Below are positions 1 to 7,870 of a stretch of DNA of 64,000 nt, piece after piece. The notes under the pieces are model-generated. The model saw only the letters and a list, made by a program, of their open reading frames with translations, made no database searches and was not told the DNA's origin. The translations under genes and the position numbers were made by a program. The stretch lies in contig JBBIKG010000011.1 in the NCBI GenBank assembly GCA_037445555.1, positions 1 through 64,000 of the forward strand. Direction: 5' to 3'. The DNA comes from JAAYJT01 sp037445555 (GTDB taxonomy: Bacteria; Bacteroidota; Bacteroidia; Bacteroidales; JAAYJT01). Positions within the stretch are counted from its first letter, which is position 1. Each line of letters starts with the position of its first letter.

Positions 1-44
1 AAGAATAGGAGCAAAAGCGAAATTTTGGTTGGCTTGGAGCAAAC

Positions 45-74
45 AAAAAAACGCTAACTACCTGGTAATTAGCG
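45..74 (-). terminator. Probable intrinsic terminator after tRNA-Arg
   Basis: Read on the minus strand, an inverted repeat with outer arms CGCTAA and TTAGCG (52-57 and 69-74) is followed by a run of seven T residues. It lies about 30 bases beyond the 3' end of the tRNA-Arg gene on the same strand. The inner part of the stem is imperfect. This is the expected arrangement for rho-independent termination of the tRNA transcript. Confidence 0.65.
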
Positions 75-103
75 TCGATTGAATTGTTTTGCTTTTTAAG
101 ATG

Positions 104-177
104 TGATCCGGAAGGGATTCGAACCCCTGACCCGCAGCTTAGAAGGCTGCTGCTCTATCCAACTGAGCTACCGGACC
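104..177 (-). tRNA. tRNA-Arg (anticodon TCT)
   Basis: The reverse complement folds as a 74-nt tRNA. The acceptor stem is GGTCCGG paired with CCGGATC (one G-U pair), with discriminator A. The D arm contains AGCTCAGTTGGATAGAGC, and the anticodon loop CTTCTAA gives TCT, which reads AGA and AGG arginine codons. The T arm has GGTTCGAATCC. The 3' CCA is not encoded, so it would have to be added by the CCA-adding enzyme. A terminator-like hairpin follows at 45-74. Confidence 0.95.
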
Positions 178-230
178 ATGTGGGTGCAAAAATACAAATC
201 TTATCATTCACTGCAACCGGGGAGGGCAGC

Positions 231-257
231 CAATAAAATGCCGGCCTGGAGGCCGGC
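231..257 (-). terminator. Candidate terminator downstream of icd
   Basis: A perfect seven-base GC-rich stem (GCCGGCC at 240-246, GGCCGGC at 251-257) with a four-base loop lies about 40 bases beyond the icd stop on the minus strand. It is followed by ATTTTATT rather than a pure T run. It would separate icd from the tRNA-Arg gene. Termination efficiency is uncertain because of the imperfect T tract. Confidence 0.55.
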
Positions 258-298
258 AAATCGAACATTCTTTTGTTTCAGGGTATTTAACTATCCTG

Positions 299-1741
299 CT
301 ACTGTCCCTGCCCCAGCGAGTAGGCTGCCTTGCCGTCGAAGGTATACAGGTTCTCGGTCTTAATGACGTCAACCCGGTGTGCCAGTGCAGAATTCAGAAG
401 CTGGATTATATGTTGGTGTGTCATGGAATACCCTGCAACAGGCTCAAAACGGCAACGCCAATGGTCGGTGCAAAAGGTTTCCCTGAACCCTTCGGGCCAA
501 ACCTTGATGCCACGGTTAGTGATCATCTTCAGCGTTACTTCTGGTGTGATTAGCTGCTGGATTACCGGAGCCAGCTCGTTGGGATCGGTGCCGTTCCAAT
601 GTACAAACAGGTCCACACCCACGAGTTCTTTCTTTTTTGGAGGTTTTCGCTGGTATTTTGGCAGGTTGAGTACCTTATCCCTGGCATAGCTTACGGCTTT
701 TAGCTGCGTAGGTTTTTGGCCAAGGTTTCTGATCACTGCTTCGGCAAACTCGCGTGTGCCAACCTTCATTTTGCTTACTCCATCCTTGAAAATATCGTAT
801 GTGTGGATGCCGTCTTCAATGGTTTTTAGCCACGCGTTCTGCACACTTTCGGCTACTTCAGTCTGTCCCAGGTGCACCAGCATGAGGATGGCTCCTTGCA
901 GTAGTCCGGACGGATTTGCCATGTTTTGCCCTGCCCTGCGTGGCGCCGAACCGTGGATGGCCTCAAACATGGCACATTCCTCGCCAATATTGGCTGAGCC
1001 TGCCAGGCCCACCGAACCGGCAATCTGGGCAGCCACATCTGAGAGTACATCGCCATAAAGGTTGGGCATCACAATCACGTCAAATGCCTCGGGAGTGTCG
1101 GCCATCTTTGCAGCACCGATGTCGATGATCCAATGTTCGTTTTCGATATCGGGGTATTCTTTTGCAATCTCGTCAAATACCTGATGGAAAAGACCATCGG
1201 TTTGCTTCATTATGTTATCTTTAGTGAAGCAGGTAACTTTTTTTCTGCCGTATTGCCTGGCATATTCAAACGCGTAGCGGATTATTTTTTCACTGCCCGG
1301 GCGGCTGATCAGCTTCAGGCACTGCACTACCTCGTCGGTTTGCTGATGCTCAATTCCTGCATACAAGTCTTCCTCGTTCTCACGAATTATGACCAGATCC
1401 ATGCCGGGATGCTTGGTTTTTACATAAGGATGCAAACTAACGCAGGGGCGAATATTGGCGTAGAGGCCCAGGAATTTTCGTGTCGAAACGTTCAGGCTCT
1501 TGTAGCCTCCTCCCTGGGGAGTTGTGATCGGTGCTTTCAAAAACACCTTGTTACGACGTATCACATCCCACGATTCTTTGGTAATACCAGCACTGTTGCC
1601 GGCCAGGTAAACCTTTTCGCCAACTTCAATCTCGTCAATTCCGATTTGGGCGCCGGCAGCTTTGATGATTGCCAGCGTGGCATCCATTATCTCGGGTCCT
1701 ATGCCATCGCCTTTGGCAACTGTAATCCTTGTCATTGTCAT
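299..1741 (-). CDS. icd: Isocitrate dehydrogenase, Thermus-type with C-terminal extension
   Basis: Oxidative decarboxylation of isocitrate to 2-oxoglutarate in the cytoplasmic TCA cycle. The 480-aa protein has an isopropylmalate/isocitrate dehydrogenase core (about 1-340): early GDGIGPE, substrate loop NVSTRK (S86, R88), R98 and R120, Y127, catalytic K174, and metal-binding aspartates in YGDVLSD (D231, D235). HGSAP at 263-267 is followed by two arginines (R268, R269), where NADP-specific enzymes carry residues that contact the 2'-phosphate, so NADP is the likelier cofactor (inference). The tail from about 345 resembles the extra C-terminal domain of the Thermus thermophilus enzyme and accounts for the length. 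Starts at 1741 and 1735 are both ATG. It is separated by 150 bases from the operon on its 5' side and seems to be transcribed alone. Confidence 0.93.
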   Translation of the reverse strand: MTMTRITVAKGDGIGPEIMDATLAIIKAAGAQIGIDEIEVGEKVYLAGNSAGITKESWDVIRRNKVFLKAPITTPQGGGYKSLNVSTRKFLGLYANIRPCVSLHPYVKTKHPGMDLVIIRENEEDLYAGIEHQQTDEVVQCLKLISRPGSEKIIRYAFEYARQYGRKKVTCFTKDNIMKQTDGLFHQVFDEIAKEYPDIENEHWIIDIGAAKMADTPEAFDVIVMPNLYGDVLSDVAAQIAGSVGLAGSANIGEECAMFEAIHGSAPRRAGQNMANPSGLLQGAILMLVHLGQTEVAESVQNAWLKTIEDGIHTYDIFKDGVSKMKVGTREFAEAVIRNLGQKPTQLKAVSYARDKVLNLPKYQRKPPKKKELVGVDLFVHWNGTDPNELAPVIQQLITPEVTLKMITNRGIKVWPEGFRETFCTDHWRCRFEPVAGYSMTHQHIIQLLNSALAHRVDVIKTENLYTFDGKAAYSLGQGQ

Positions 1742-1787
1742 TCCGTGTGTTTGTTTTCAGTGTTTGTTATTTTATGCAATAATAACA

Positions 1788-1795
1788 CAAACATA
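1788..1795 (-). promoter_or_regulatory. Possible -7 element for icd
   Basis: On the minus strand the sequence reads TATGTTTG, matching the Bacteroidota -7 consensus TAnnTTTG, 46 bases upstream of the icd start. I see no convincing TTG -33 element at the expected distance, so this rests on one box in an AT-rich spacer. Confidence 0.4.
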
Positions 1796-1891
1796 GGTTT
1801 ATTGTTGAATATCTTGCCGAATTCACAGAAAATTCATGGCTGCCTTCTGCTTTGAACCATTGGTTTGTTACGCGCTCCGGAAGTCTTCTAT

Positions 1892-2671
1892 TCAGATTTC
1901 AATTCTGAGATTGTCGTAGGCCAGCCTGATATGGGAAGGAAGCTTGCTTTCGACATCGCTGTGGCAGCCCAGAAAATGACTGACATGGGTAAGGTAAGCT
2001 TTTTCAGGTCCGATCTGTTCAATCATTCCAACGGCCTCCGAAAGGGAGAAATGAGAGATATGCCGCGAATTGCGCAACGCATTCAGAACCAAAACCTTCG
2101 ATCCTTTGATTTTTTCGATTTCGCCGTCGCTTATGAAGCTGGCATCAGTGATATATGTGAAATCGCCAATACGATACCCCATAACGGAGAGCTTGTTGTG
2201 CAGCACCTCAACGGGCTTGAAATCAATGCCATATATCTCGAAAGGTATGTTTTCGATGACGTGCACATCGAGCTTAGGTGCGCCCAGGTAGTGTGTTTCT
2301 TCAAAAATATAGGGGAACTCGGTTTTTATGGCTCCCATCACTTCCCGGTTGCCAAAAATGCTTACCCGTTTGTTCAGCACATAGTTAAATGCCCTTATAT
2401 CATCCAGTCCGGCAATATGATCGCGGTGACCATGCGTGAACACAATGGCATCAATATCTTCAATCTGGTTGTTCAGCATCTGTATTCGGAAATCCGGTCC
2501 GCAGTCGATCACGATATTCCGGCCACCCACTTGCAGCAGGGCAGAAGTGCGCAACCGTTTGTCGCGTGCATCCTCCGATTTGCACACCTGGCAGTTGCAG
2601 GCGATCACCGGCACTCCGATAGAGGTTCCAGTGCCAAGAAATGTTACGATAATTCGGTCGTTCTGCATCAT
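1892..2671 (-). CDS. PhnP-like metallo-beta-lactamase-fold hydrolase
   Basis: A 259-aa MBL-fold hydrolase, probably a phosphodiesterase acting in the cytoplasm (no signal peptide). The metal motif HGHRDH (H80, H82, D84, H85) is followed by further ligand candidates H158, D176 and H229. A CNCQVC stretch (C25, C27, C30) near the N terminus together with H232 matches the extra structural zinc site described for PhnP, the cyclic phosphodiesterase of phosphonate metabolism. No other phosphonate genes are present here, so PhnP function should not be assumed. Related stand-alone proteins are common in Bacteroidota. It is the last gene of the hyd-rex unit, eight bases after ribF. Two adjacent ATG codons (2671, 2668) could start it. 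Confidence 0.85.
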   Translation of the reverse strand: MMQNDRIIVTFLGTGTSIGVPVIACNCQVCKSEDARDKRLRTSALLQVGGRNIVIDCGPDFRIQMLNNQIEDIDAIVFTHGHRDHIAGLDDIRAFNYVLNKRVSIFGNREVMGAIKTEFPYIFEETHYLGAPKLDVHVIENIPFEIYGIDFKPVEVLHNKLSVMGYRIGDFTYITDASFISDGEIEKIKGSKVLVLNALRNSRHISHFSLSEAVGMIEQIGPEKAYLTHVSHFLGCHSDVESKLPSHIRLAYDNLRIEI

Positions 2672-2679
2672 TGCTGGTC

Positions 2680-3615
2680 TTAATAAATGAGTTCCTCAAC
2701 CTGACGGCGGTCGATATCCAATTTTCTGCCCAGATCTGTGTCGTTTTCGAAATCCATCTGATCGCGCAGCCGTTTGTGGAAATTTATGGTGGCGGTTTTT
2801 CCGGCGGCGTCGTTCGGAAAATCGATCATATGAAGGTAAATCAGCGGTTGTATCGCATTTGGAGGCAGGGCAGGGGGGGTGTTATTTATAATCAGTAAAC
2901 CTTTTCCGCTCCATCCGCCGACAGCCACACTTACGGCATACAATCCTTCCCTGGGTGCCAGTTTAACATCCTCGTCGATCATCACCTGGTAAACCTCCAA
3001 TGTCCCATTGAGCGAAACTGGCTTTTCCAGTTCACCGATGATGATATAAAAGTGATCCAGATAGGCGTTGGCACGTTGGATACGGCCATCAGCCAGTGCC
3101 TGCCTGATTTTGGTGGAGCTTACGGTTTCATTGTCAATATCCTGCTGGGGAATTTCCTCAACCGTGAACCCGTAAAACTTCCCGAGTTCAAGCAGGTATT
3201 CATAATCTCCTTCACGATTGCGGCCAAAATGGTGGTTAAAACCGATGACCACCTTACGGGTGTGCAGCTTATCCACCAGCACCTTGCGTATAAAATCAAT
3301 ACTGGTCATTTGTGCAAATTCGGGTGTGAAGGTCACAATCAACAGGTTGTCCAGCCCTGCTTTACGCAGCAGTTCGATCTTTTCGCGCTGGCTGCTGATG
3401 AGTTTAAGGTCTTTACCTGCACTGTCAGGATAAAGCACCTTGCGCGGATGCGGGTGGAAAGTTACCAGTACACTTTCGCCGCCAATCTCTCTTGCAATAG
3501 TGTTCAGACGGTTCAGTATCACCTTGTGGCCGACATGAACACCGTCAAATGAACCGGTGGTGACCACCGCATTTTTTACCGGAAGCGCACTTGCAAGATC
3601 TCTATAGATTTTCAT
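2680..3615 (-). CDS. ribF: RibF-like FAD synthetase with degenerate riboflavin kinase domain
   Basis: Canonical RibF phosphorylates riboflavin (C-terminal domain) and adenylylates FMN to FAD (N-terminal domain). Here (311 aa) the nucleotidyltransferase half looks intact: GSFDGVHVGH (21-30), TFHPHP (52-57), HHFGRNREGD (128-137) and SSTKIR (166-171). The C-terminal half keeps the family outline (SLNGT, APREGLYAV, HMIDF, FHKRLRDQMDF). The GRTxGxPTAN segment that binds ATP and magnesium is missing: GT (204-205) is joined to LAPREG (219-224) by only about 13 residues. The usual catalytic Glu before HxxDF is Tyr260. It is therefore probably an FMN adenylyltransferase without kinase activity, or a paralogue with a complete RibF elsewhere. 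It lies 18 bases after rex in the hydrogenase operon, whose HydB uses FMN. Confidence 0.85.
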   Translation of the reverse strand: MKIYRDLASALPVKNAVVTTGSFDGVHVGHKVILNRLNTIAREIGGESVLVTFHPHPRKVLYPDSAGKDLKLISSQREKIELLRKAGLDNLLIVTFTPEFAQMTSIDFIRKVLVDKLHTRKVVIGFNHHFGRNREGDYEYLLELGKFYGFTVEEIPQQDIDNETVSSTKIRQALADGRIQRANAYLDHFYIIIGELEKPVSLNGTLEVYQVMIDEDVKLAPREGLYAVSVAVGGWSGKGLLIINNTPPALPPNAIQPLIYLHMIDFPNDAAGKTATINFHKRLRDQMDFENDTDLGRKLDIDRRQVEELIY

Positions 3616-3633
3616 GCTCTGAAAGTAGCCCCC

Positions 3634-4278
3634 TTATGGTGTGGTTTTTTGTTTCTTGACGAAATAGGCCACCTTTTCGAGCGAAGTGATCATATCGTAT
3701 TCCTCGAGATAGATGTGAGTGGGAACGTTGATGCGGGTGGGAGTGTAGTTGAGGATTCCTTTGATCCCGCTCATTACCAGTTCCTCCGCTATCTGGATAG
3801 CCACTGAAGGTGGTACGGTAACGATGGCGATATCGATGTCCTGCTGACGGATTATTTCGCGCAGTTGATGAACGTGGAAACAATTCACTCCGGCATACAC
3901 ACGGTGTATCTTTTCCGGATCGATATCGAAAGCCGCCACCATTGAAATATTCGATTGCTTGCCGCTGTAGTAATTTATGATGGCGCTTCCAAGATTTCCG
4001 ACACCCACCACTGCCACTTTCATGCCTTTGTCGATGTCGATGATGCGACCGATTAGATTGATCAGCTCGCGAACATCATAGCCTTTGCGGAGTGTGCCTG
4101 AATATCCTATCAGCATGATGTCGCGGCGCACCTGCACCGAAGTGATGTGCAGAAGGCTGGCCAACTCGTGTGAATAAATATGCTGACGCCCTGTATTGAG
4201 GTACTCCATCAGGGTTCTGCGGTATTGGCTAAGCCGTTCAACGGTTTTATCGGGTAATTTTTTCGTCATCATTGCCAT
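3634..4278 (-). CDS. rex: Redox-sensing transcriptional repressor Rex
   Basis: Rex represses fermentative and respiratory genes and leaves DNA when NADH rises. The 214-aa protein has an N-terminal winged helix (about 1-80, recognition segment near SVQVRRDIMLIG) and a Rossmann domain with VGVGNLGSAI (91-100) for NAD(H), ending in a C-terminal helix that normally swaps between subunits. It is cotranscribed with the hydrogenase genes: 38 bases after the receiver-kinase gene and 18 before ribF. Two Rex-type operators lie at 12082-12117 upstream of hydC, so it probably autoregulates through the operon promoter. ATG codons at 4278, 4272 and 4269 are all possible; 4278 was kept. Confidence 0.95.
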   Translation of the reverse strand: MAMMTKKLPDKTVERLSQYRRTLMEYLNTGRQHIYSHELASLLHITSVQVRRDIMLIGYSGTLRKGYDVRELINLIGRIIDIDKGMKVAVVGVGNLGSAIINYYSGKQSNISMVAAFDIDPEKIHRVYAGVNCFHVHQLREIIRQQDIDIAIVTVPPSVAIQIAEELVMSGIKGILNYTPTRINVPTHIYLEEYDMITSLEKVAYFVKKQKTTP

Positions 4279-4316
4279 GATATCTCTTTGCTAAATAGCG
4301 CCTTACATAAAACTGC

Positions 4317-5450
4317 TTAAAGTTGTTGTTGATCTATGGGTATCGTAACAGTGAACGTGGTACCCTTGCCGGGTGTGCTTTTCACCTCCACCTTTCCGTT
4401 GTAGAGGTCTACGGTTTTTTTGAGTATAGAAAGCCCCAGGCCACTTCCTGAGATGTTCTTGGTGTAGGTGGTACGCACCCTGTAAAAGTCATCGAAGATT
4501 TTGTCTATCTCTTCAGGCTGTATTCCAATGCCGGTATCATTCACCATGAGGATAATATTTCCGCCCTCTTCCCTGATGCTGCAGTCGACACGTCCTCCCT
4601 GAGTATTGTATTTTACAGCGTTTGATATCAGGTTGTTCATGATGATGTCCATCTCGTCGCGGTTGGCCAGCAGGCTAATATCCTTCTGGGCGTTCAGGTA
4701 CATATCCACGTCTTTCTGTATGGCATAGGGGCGCATGGTATCCATCGAGTTTTGAGCCACTTCATACAAATTGACCTGGTCGCGCCGATAGCTGGTTTTG
4801 CCCGACTCGAGCTTGGTCAGGTCGAGCATATCCATGATCAGGTTACGCATGCCCTTGATGCGATCAAGCGAACGGTCTATCATTTTATCGTAGTCCTCGA
4901 GGTGGTTGCCAAACTGGCGGTTTTTCATGATCTGCAGGTATCCTTCGATGGCATTGAGTGGCGATTTAAGTTCGTGTGAAAGGACCGACAAAAACTGGAA
5001 TCGTATCTGTTTTCCTTCGCGCCGTAAGGTCTGCGTCATCCTCTTCAGGAACAGGTGTTTGCTTATGTTCTCGATAGACGTACGCAGCTCCTGGGGTGTA
5101 AAAGGCTTGGGAATAAAATCGAAGGCGCCGTCGCGTGTGGCTTTCACGGCAAGCTCCAACGAGGCATAACTGGTAATCATCACTACCAGCACCGGGATAT
5201 TGTTTTTCTTAATGTAATCAAGCACTTCAATACCCTGCATCCCCGGAAGTTTGTTATCGAGCAGCAGTATGTCGGGCTGATTGGCGTTGAGCATCTCGAG
5301 CCCTTCCTCGCCTGTAGCAGCCTCAATCACCTCGAATCCAATAGGTTCGTCGAGAAAAGGATAGTCGACGTTGTAGGTTTTCAGAATTCGGGAGATCCCT
5401 GAGCGGATGCCCGATTCATCGTCAATCACCAGTATTTTGAGCGTTGCCAT
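4317..5450 (-). CDS. Receiver domain fused to histidine kinase
   Basis: A 377-aa soluble signalling protein with an inverted order: an N-terminal receiver domain (about 1-125; acidic pair D10/D11, phospho-acceptor D65, T93, K115) followed by a HisKA dimerisation region (H159 in LSHELKSP) and an HATPase_c domain (N box NLISNAVKYN, G1 DTGIGI, F box, G2 GSGLGLS). No sensor or transmembrane segment is present, so its input is presumably phosphorylation of D65, with autokinase output to a partner. It starts one base after the stop of the small receiver gene and is read in the same direction as the hydrogenase-like kinase and hydABC. A stretch at about 31-40 (PFLDEPIGFE) is inserted in the receiver fold. 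There is no DNA-binding domain. Confidence 0.9.
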   Translation of the reverse strand: MATLKILVIDDESGIRSGISRILKTYNVDYPFLDEPIGFEVIEAATGEEGLEMLNANQPDILLLDNKLPGMQGIEVLDYIKKNNIPVLVVMITSYASLELAVKATRDGAFDFIPKPFTPQELRTSIENISKHLFLKRMTQTLRREGKQIRFQFLSVLSHELKSPLNAIEGYLQIMKNRQFGNHLEDYDKMIDRSLDRIKGMRNLIMDMLDLTKLESGKTSYRRDQVNLYEVAQNSMDTMRPYAIQKDVDMYLNAQKDISLLANRDEMDIIMNNLISNAVKYNTQGGRVDCSIREEGGNIILMVNDTGIGIQPEEIDKIFDDFYRVRTTYTKNISGSGLGLSILKKTVDLYNGKVEVKSTPGKGTTFTVTIPIDQQQL

Positions 5451-5451
5451 A

Positions 5452-5838
5452 TCAGATTTTCAGAAGTTTGTTTATTTCGCGTTGCAGCTGATCGGTCCGG
5501 ATTCCTTTGTCAAGAAACACATCGGCTTTGATCCACTGCCTGTTTTCATCGGTACGCACATCAAACGACATACCGGTTTCGGCGGTTACAGCGGTAGCGA
5601 TAATAATTGGTACCTCAGGATATTTTCGTTTAATCTTGTAGGCGAGGATAAAGCCGCTGTCTTCGTTTTCCATCATCAGATCCAGGATGGCCAGATCGGG
5701 TTTCAGGTCGTTCAGGATGCGTTCGGCTTCGTACTGGCCGTCGGCGGTTACCACTTCAAGACCAAAGCCTTTCAGCTTAAGTTCCATCTGAAACAGGTAG
5801 TCGCTGTCGTCATCAACCAAAAGAACTAATTTGCTCAT
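5452..5838 (-). CDS. Stand-alone response regulator receiver protein
   Basis: A 128-aa single-domain receiver. It has the acidic triad D9/D10/D11, phospho-acceptor D53 in LAILDLMM, a Thr/Ser switch near 81-85 and a conserved Lys near 110. The segment between beta-4 and beta-5 (about 84-106) is longer than usual. It has no output domain, so it is likely a phosphotransfer intermediate or acts through protein binding. It lies 32 bases after the hydrogenase-like kinase gene and one base before the receiver-kinase gene, which makes the former its probable phosphodonor (inference from order only). The two genes have separate complete receiver domains, so this is not a frameshifted fragment. Confidence 0.9.
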   Translation of the reverse strand: MSKLVLLVDDDSDYLFQMELKLKGFGLEVVTADGQYEAERILNDLKPDLAILDLMMENEDSGFILAYKIKRKYPEVPIIIATAVTAETGMSFDVRTDENRQWIKADVFLDKGIRTDQLQREINKLLKI

Positions 5839-5870
5839 ATTTGTATGTGTGCGTTCGTTATTTCATTCGT

Positions 5871-7868
5871 TTATTCAATTCTGTGCCGTGGCAGCCGTAT
5901 CTTGAAAGTGGTGCCGGTAGGACCTGTTTCCGGATCCGCATTTGATTCCACGCGGATATCGCCTTTGTGCATCTTCACAATGCCATAGATGATAGAAAGA
6001 CCCAGCCCGGTCCCCTTGCCGATGGGCTTGGTGGTAAAGAACGGCGTGAACAACTTTGCCTGGTTTTCCTTTTCAATTCCTGTTCCCGTATCGCTTACCG
6101 CGATAAAAATGTCATTGGCCGAAGCTTCCAGCCCTATGCCGATTCTGCCGCCTTTTGGCATGGCGTCCACAGAATTTTTTATGAGGTTTGAAAATACCTG
6201 CGTCATCTGGTCTTTGTCAGCCATGGCCATGGTTTTTTCAGCAGGCAATGTCAGGTCAACGGATATTCTATCGGGAATGATTACGGAATTGATGCTGGTG
6301 CTGATGAGATGGTTGAAATCCACCTCACTGAAGTTTACCTGGTTTTTTCGTGCAAAATTGAGCAGCCCACCCACAATTTTCTTACAGCGATCAGCCTGCT
6401 CAACAATAAGCCTCATATCGCTTACAATGTCGGCGCGGTCTGCAAGTTCTTCCGAAAGGATGTTGCTGTACATGGTAATTACCCCCAGCGGGTTGTTGAG
6501 CTCATGGGCAATGCCTGCAGACAGCTGCCCAAGGCTGGCCAGCTTTTCTGACTGCTTGAGGGCTTCCTGCACTGTGGCGAGCTTTTCATTGGAGATATTC
6601 AGTTCGCGGATATAGTTGTGCAACTTTTCAATAGTAAAGGGCAGGCACATCTCGTTTTCGGCCAGGCCGTTCAGGATAGCCATGGCATGGTCGATGCACG
6701 ACTCATAGCCGCAAGAGGAACAGTCGAGGTAATCTTTGGAGGTGAATTTACCCATTCGTTTCAGCACCTCGTCTATTTCTTCCCATTGTGGCCGGCGCAT
6801 AGAGCGGTCATCGGCTTCAAACGTGCGGCTCAGGTCGATTTTGGAGTACGTTTCAATATCGCTTTTCCATTGTTTTCTGTCGAGGTGTTTCAGCTTTTCC
6901 GACACATACCTGCTCACCAGGTTACGTTTGGTGTAGCGGCGGGCAGTCGGGTGCAGGGTTGTAGGCAGCGACATGCCTGGCCCCATCACACACCCGTCGC
7001 AGCAAAGAAGCTCAAGGTGCTGATCTTCGATAAAACCTCCTTCAAATTCTTTGAGAGCCTCCTGGAAGGCAATGCGGCCTTCGGCCACAATCACATTACC
7101 ATCAAGGATGTCTTCTTCGATCTCCATCGTCTGAAGCAGCCCGCGGTTCACCGGAAACAAGGCTCCCTTGGCGCTATGCGGAGGATCGAATGCCGAATCT
7201 GCCGATTTTTTGGCAAGAATGTTTTTTTCTCGGAAAATGTCGCGCAACTCACGAAACGTAATAGCTGCATCAATTTCGGCCGATTCGTCTTTTTTTGCCA
7301 GGCAGGGGCCAACGAAAATGAGCCTGACATCATCCCCGTATTTCTTTTTCACTACACGGGCCATAGCCACCATGGGCGAAACAATAGGAGCCAGCTGCGG
7401 CACAAGGGCCGAATGGTAATACTCAATAAAAGTGACGATGGCAGGGCAATCGCTCGAAATCATAGGCGAATTACCCGGGTTGCTGATGAGTTTCTTGTAT
7501 TCGAGCGCTACCAGGTCGGCTCCGAATGATACCTCAGTAACGTAGTGAAAACCAAGCTGGCGAATCATACCTACAAGCCGTGAGGCCGGAATATCATCAA
7601 ACTCGGCCGGAAAACTAGGGGCAACCAACGCCACGCAGGTATGTCCTGCCTGGATAAGTTCCTCAATTCGTTGTGTTTCAATGCGGAAGGATTTTGCATT
7701 CTGGCTGCATACTTTTACACAGTTTCCGCAGGCTATGCACCGCTTAGCCACCACCTCAGCCTGCCCATTATTGATCTTGATGGCTTTTGACGGGCATTCC
7801 CTCACGCAGGTGTAACAAACACGGCAACGCTCGCGGATCGTAAATACTATTTTCTTTTCCTTTTGCAT
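5871..7868 (-). CDS. [FeFe]-hydrogenase-like sensor histidine kinase (HydS-type)
   Basis: A 665-aa cytoplasmic sensor kinase. In order: two [4Fe-4S] motifs (C15-C25, C44-C54); a hydrogenase large-subunit fold with loop 1 SSDCPAI (C141), loop 2 GPCLAKKDE (C189) and loop 3 CCDGCVMG (C289, C293); a CxxCGY four-Cys cluster (C383, C386, C391, C408); a short coiled coil; HisKA (H455 in AGIAHELNNP); and HATPase_c with GKGTGLGLS. All four Cys ligands of an H-cluster are present, but the proton-relay Cys of catalytic enzymes is Asp140. This pattern fits sensory [FeFe]-hydrogenases, which are thought to detect H2 or redox state. It follows hydA by two bases and precedes two receiver genes, suggesting a local phosphorelay. 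Confidence 0.88.
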   Translation of the reverse strand: MQKEKKIVFTIRERCRVCYTCVRECPSKAIKINNGQAEVVAKRCIACGNCVKVCSQNAKSFRIETQRIEELIQAGHTCVALVAPSFPAEFDDIPASRLVGMIRQLGFHYVTEVSFGADLVALEYKKLISNPGNSPMISSDCPAIVTFIEYYHSALVPQLAPIVSPMVAMARVVKKKYGDDVRLIFVGPCLAKKDESAEIDAAITFRELRDIFREKNILAKKSADSAFDPPHSAKGALFPVNRGLLQTMEIEEDILDGNVIVAEGRIAFQEALKEFEGGFIEDQHLELLCCDGCVMGPGMSLPTTLHPTARRYTKRNLVSRYVSEKLKHLDRKQWKSDIETYSKIDLSRTFEADDRSMRRPQWEEIDEVLKRMGKFTSKDYLDCSSCGYESCIDHAMAILNGLAENEMCLPFTIEKLHNYIRELNISNEKLATVQEALKQSEKLASLGQLSAGIAHELNNPLGVITMYSNILSEELADRADIVSDMRLIVEQADRCKKIVGGLLNFARKNQVNFSEVDFNHLISTSINSVIIPDRISVDLTLPAEKTMAMADKDQMTQVFSNLIKNSVDAMPKGGRIGIGLEASANDIFIAVSDTGTGIEKENQAKLFTPFFTTKPIGKGTGLGLSIIYGIVKMHKGDIRVESNADPETGPTGTTFKIRLPRHRIE

Positions 7869-7870
7869 AG

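Noticed and set aside
1133..1855. 240-codon plus-strand frame opposite icd
   Set aside because: It lies antisense to a fully conserved isocitrate dehydrogenase and has no recognisable protein features.
1865..2683. 272-codon plus-strand frame
   Set aside because: It is the shadow of the PhnP-like hydrolase, whose metal motifs are on the minus strand.
5440..5460. Frameshift between the receiver and the receiver-kinase genes
   Set aside because: Each protein has its own complete receiver domain with phospho-acceptor Asp, so the one-base gap is a normal operon junction.
6618..7529. 303-codon plus-strand frame
   Set aside because: It is antisense to the hydrogenase-like kinase, with composition typical of a complementary reading of a conserved gene.
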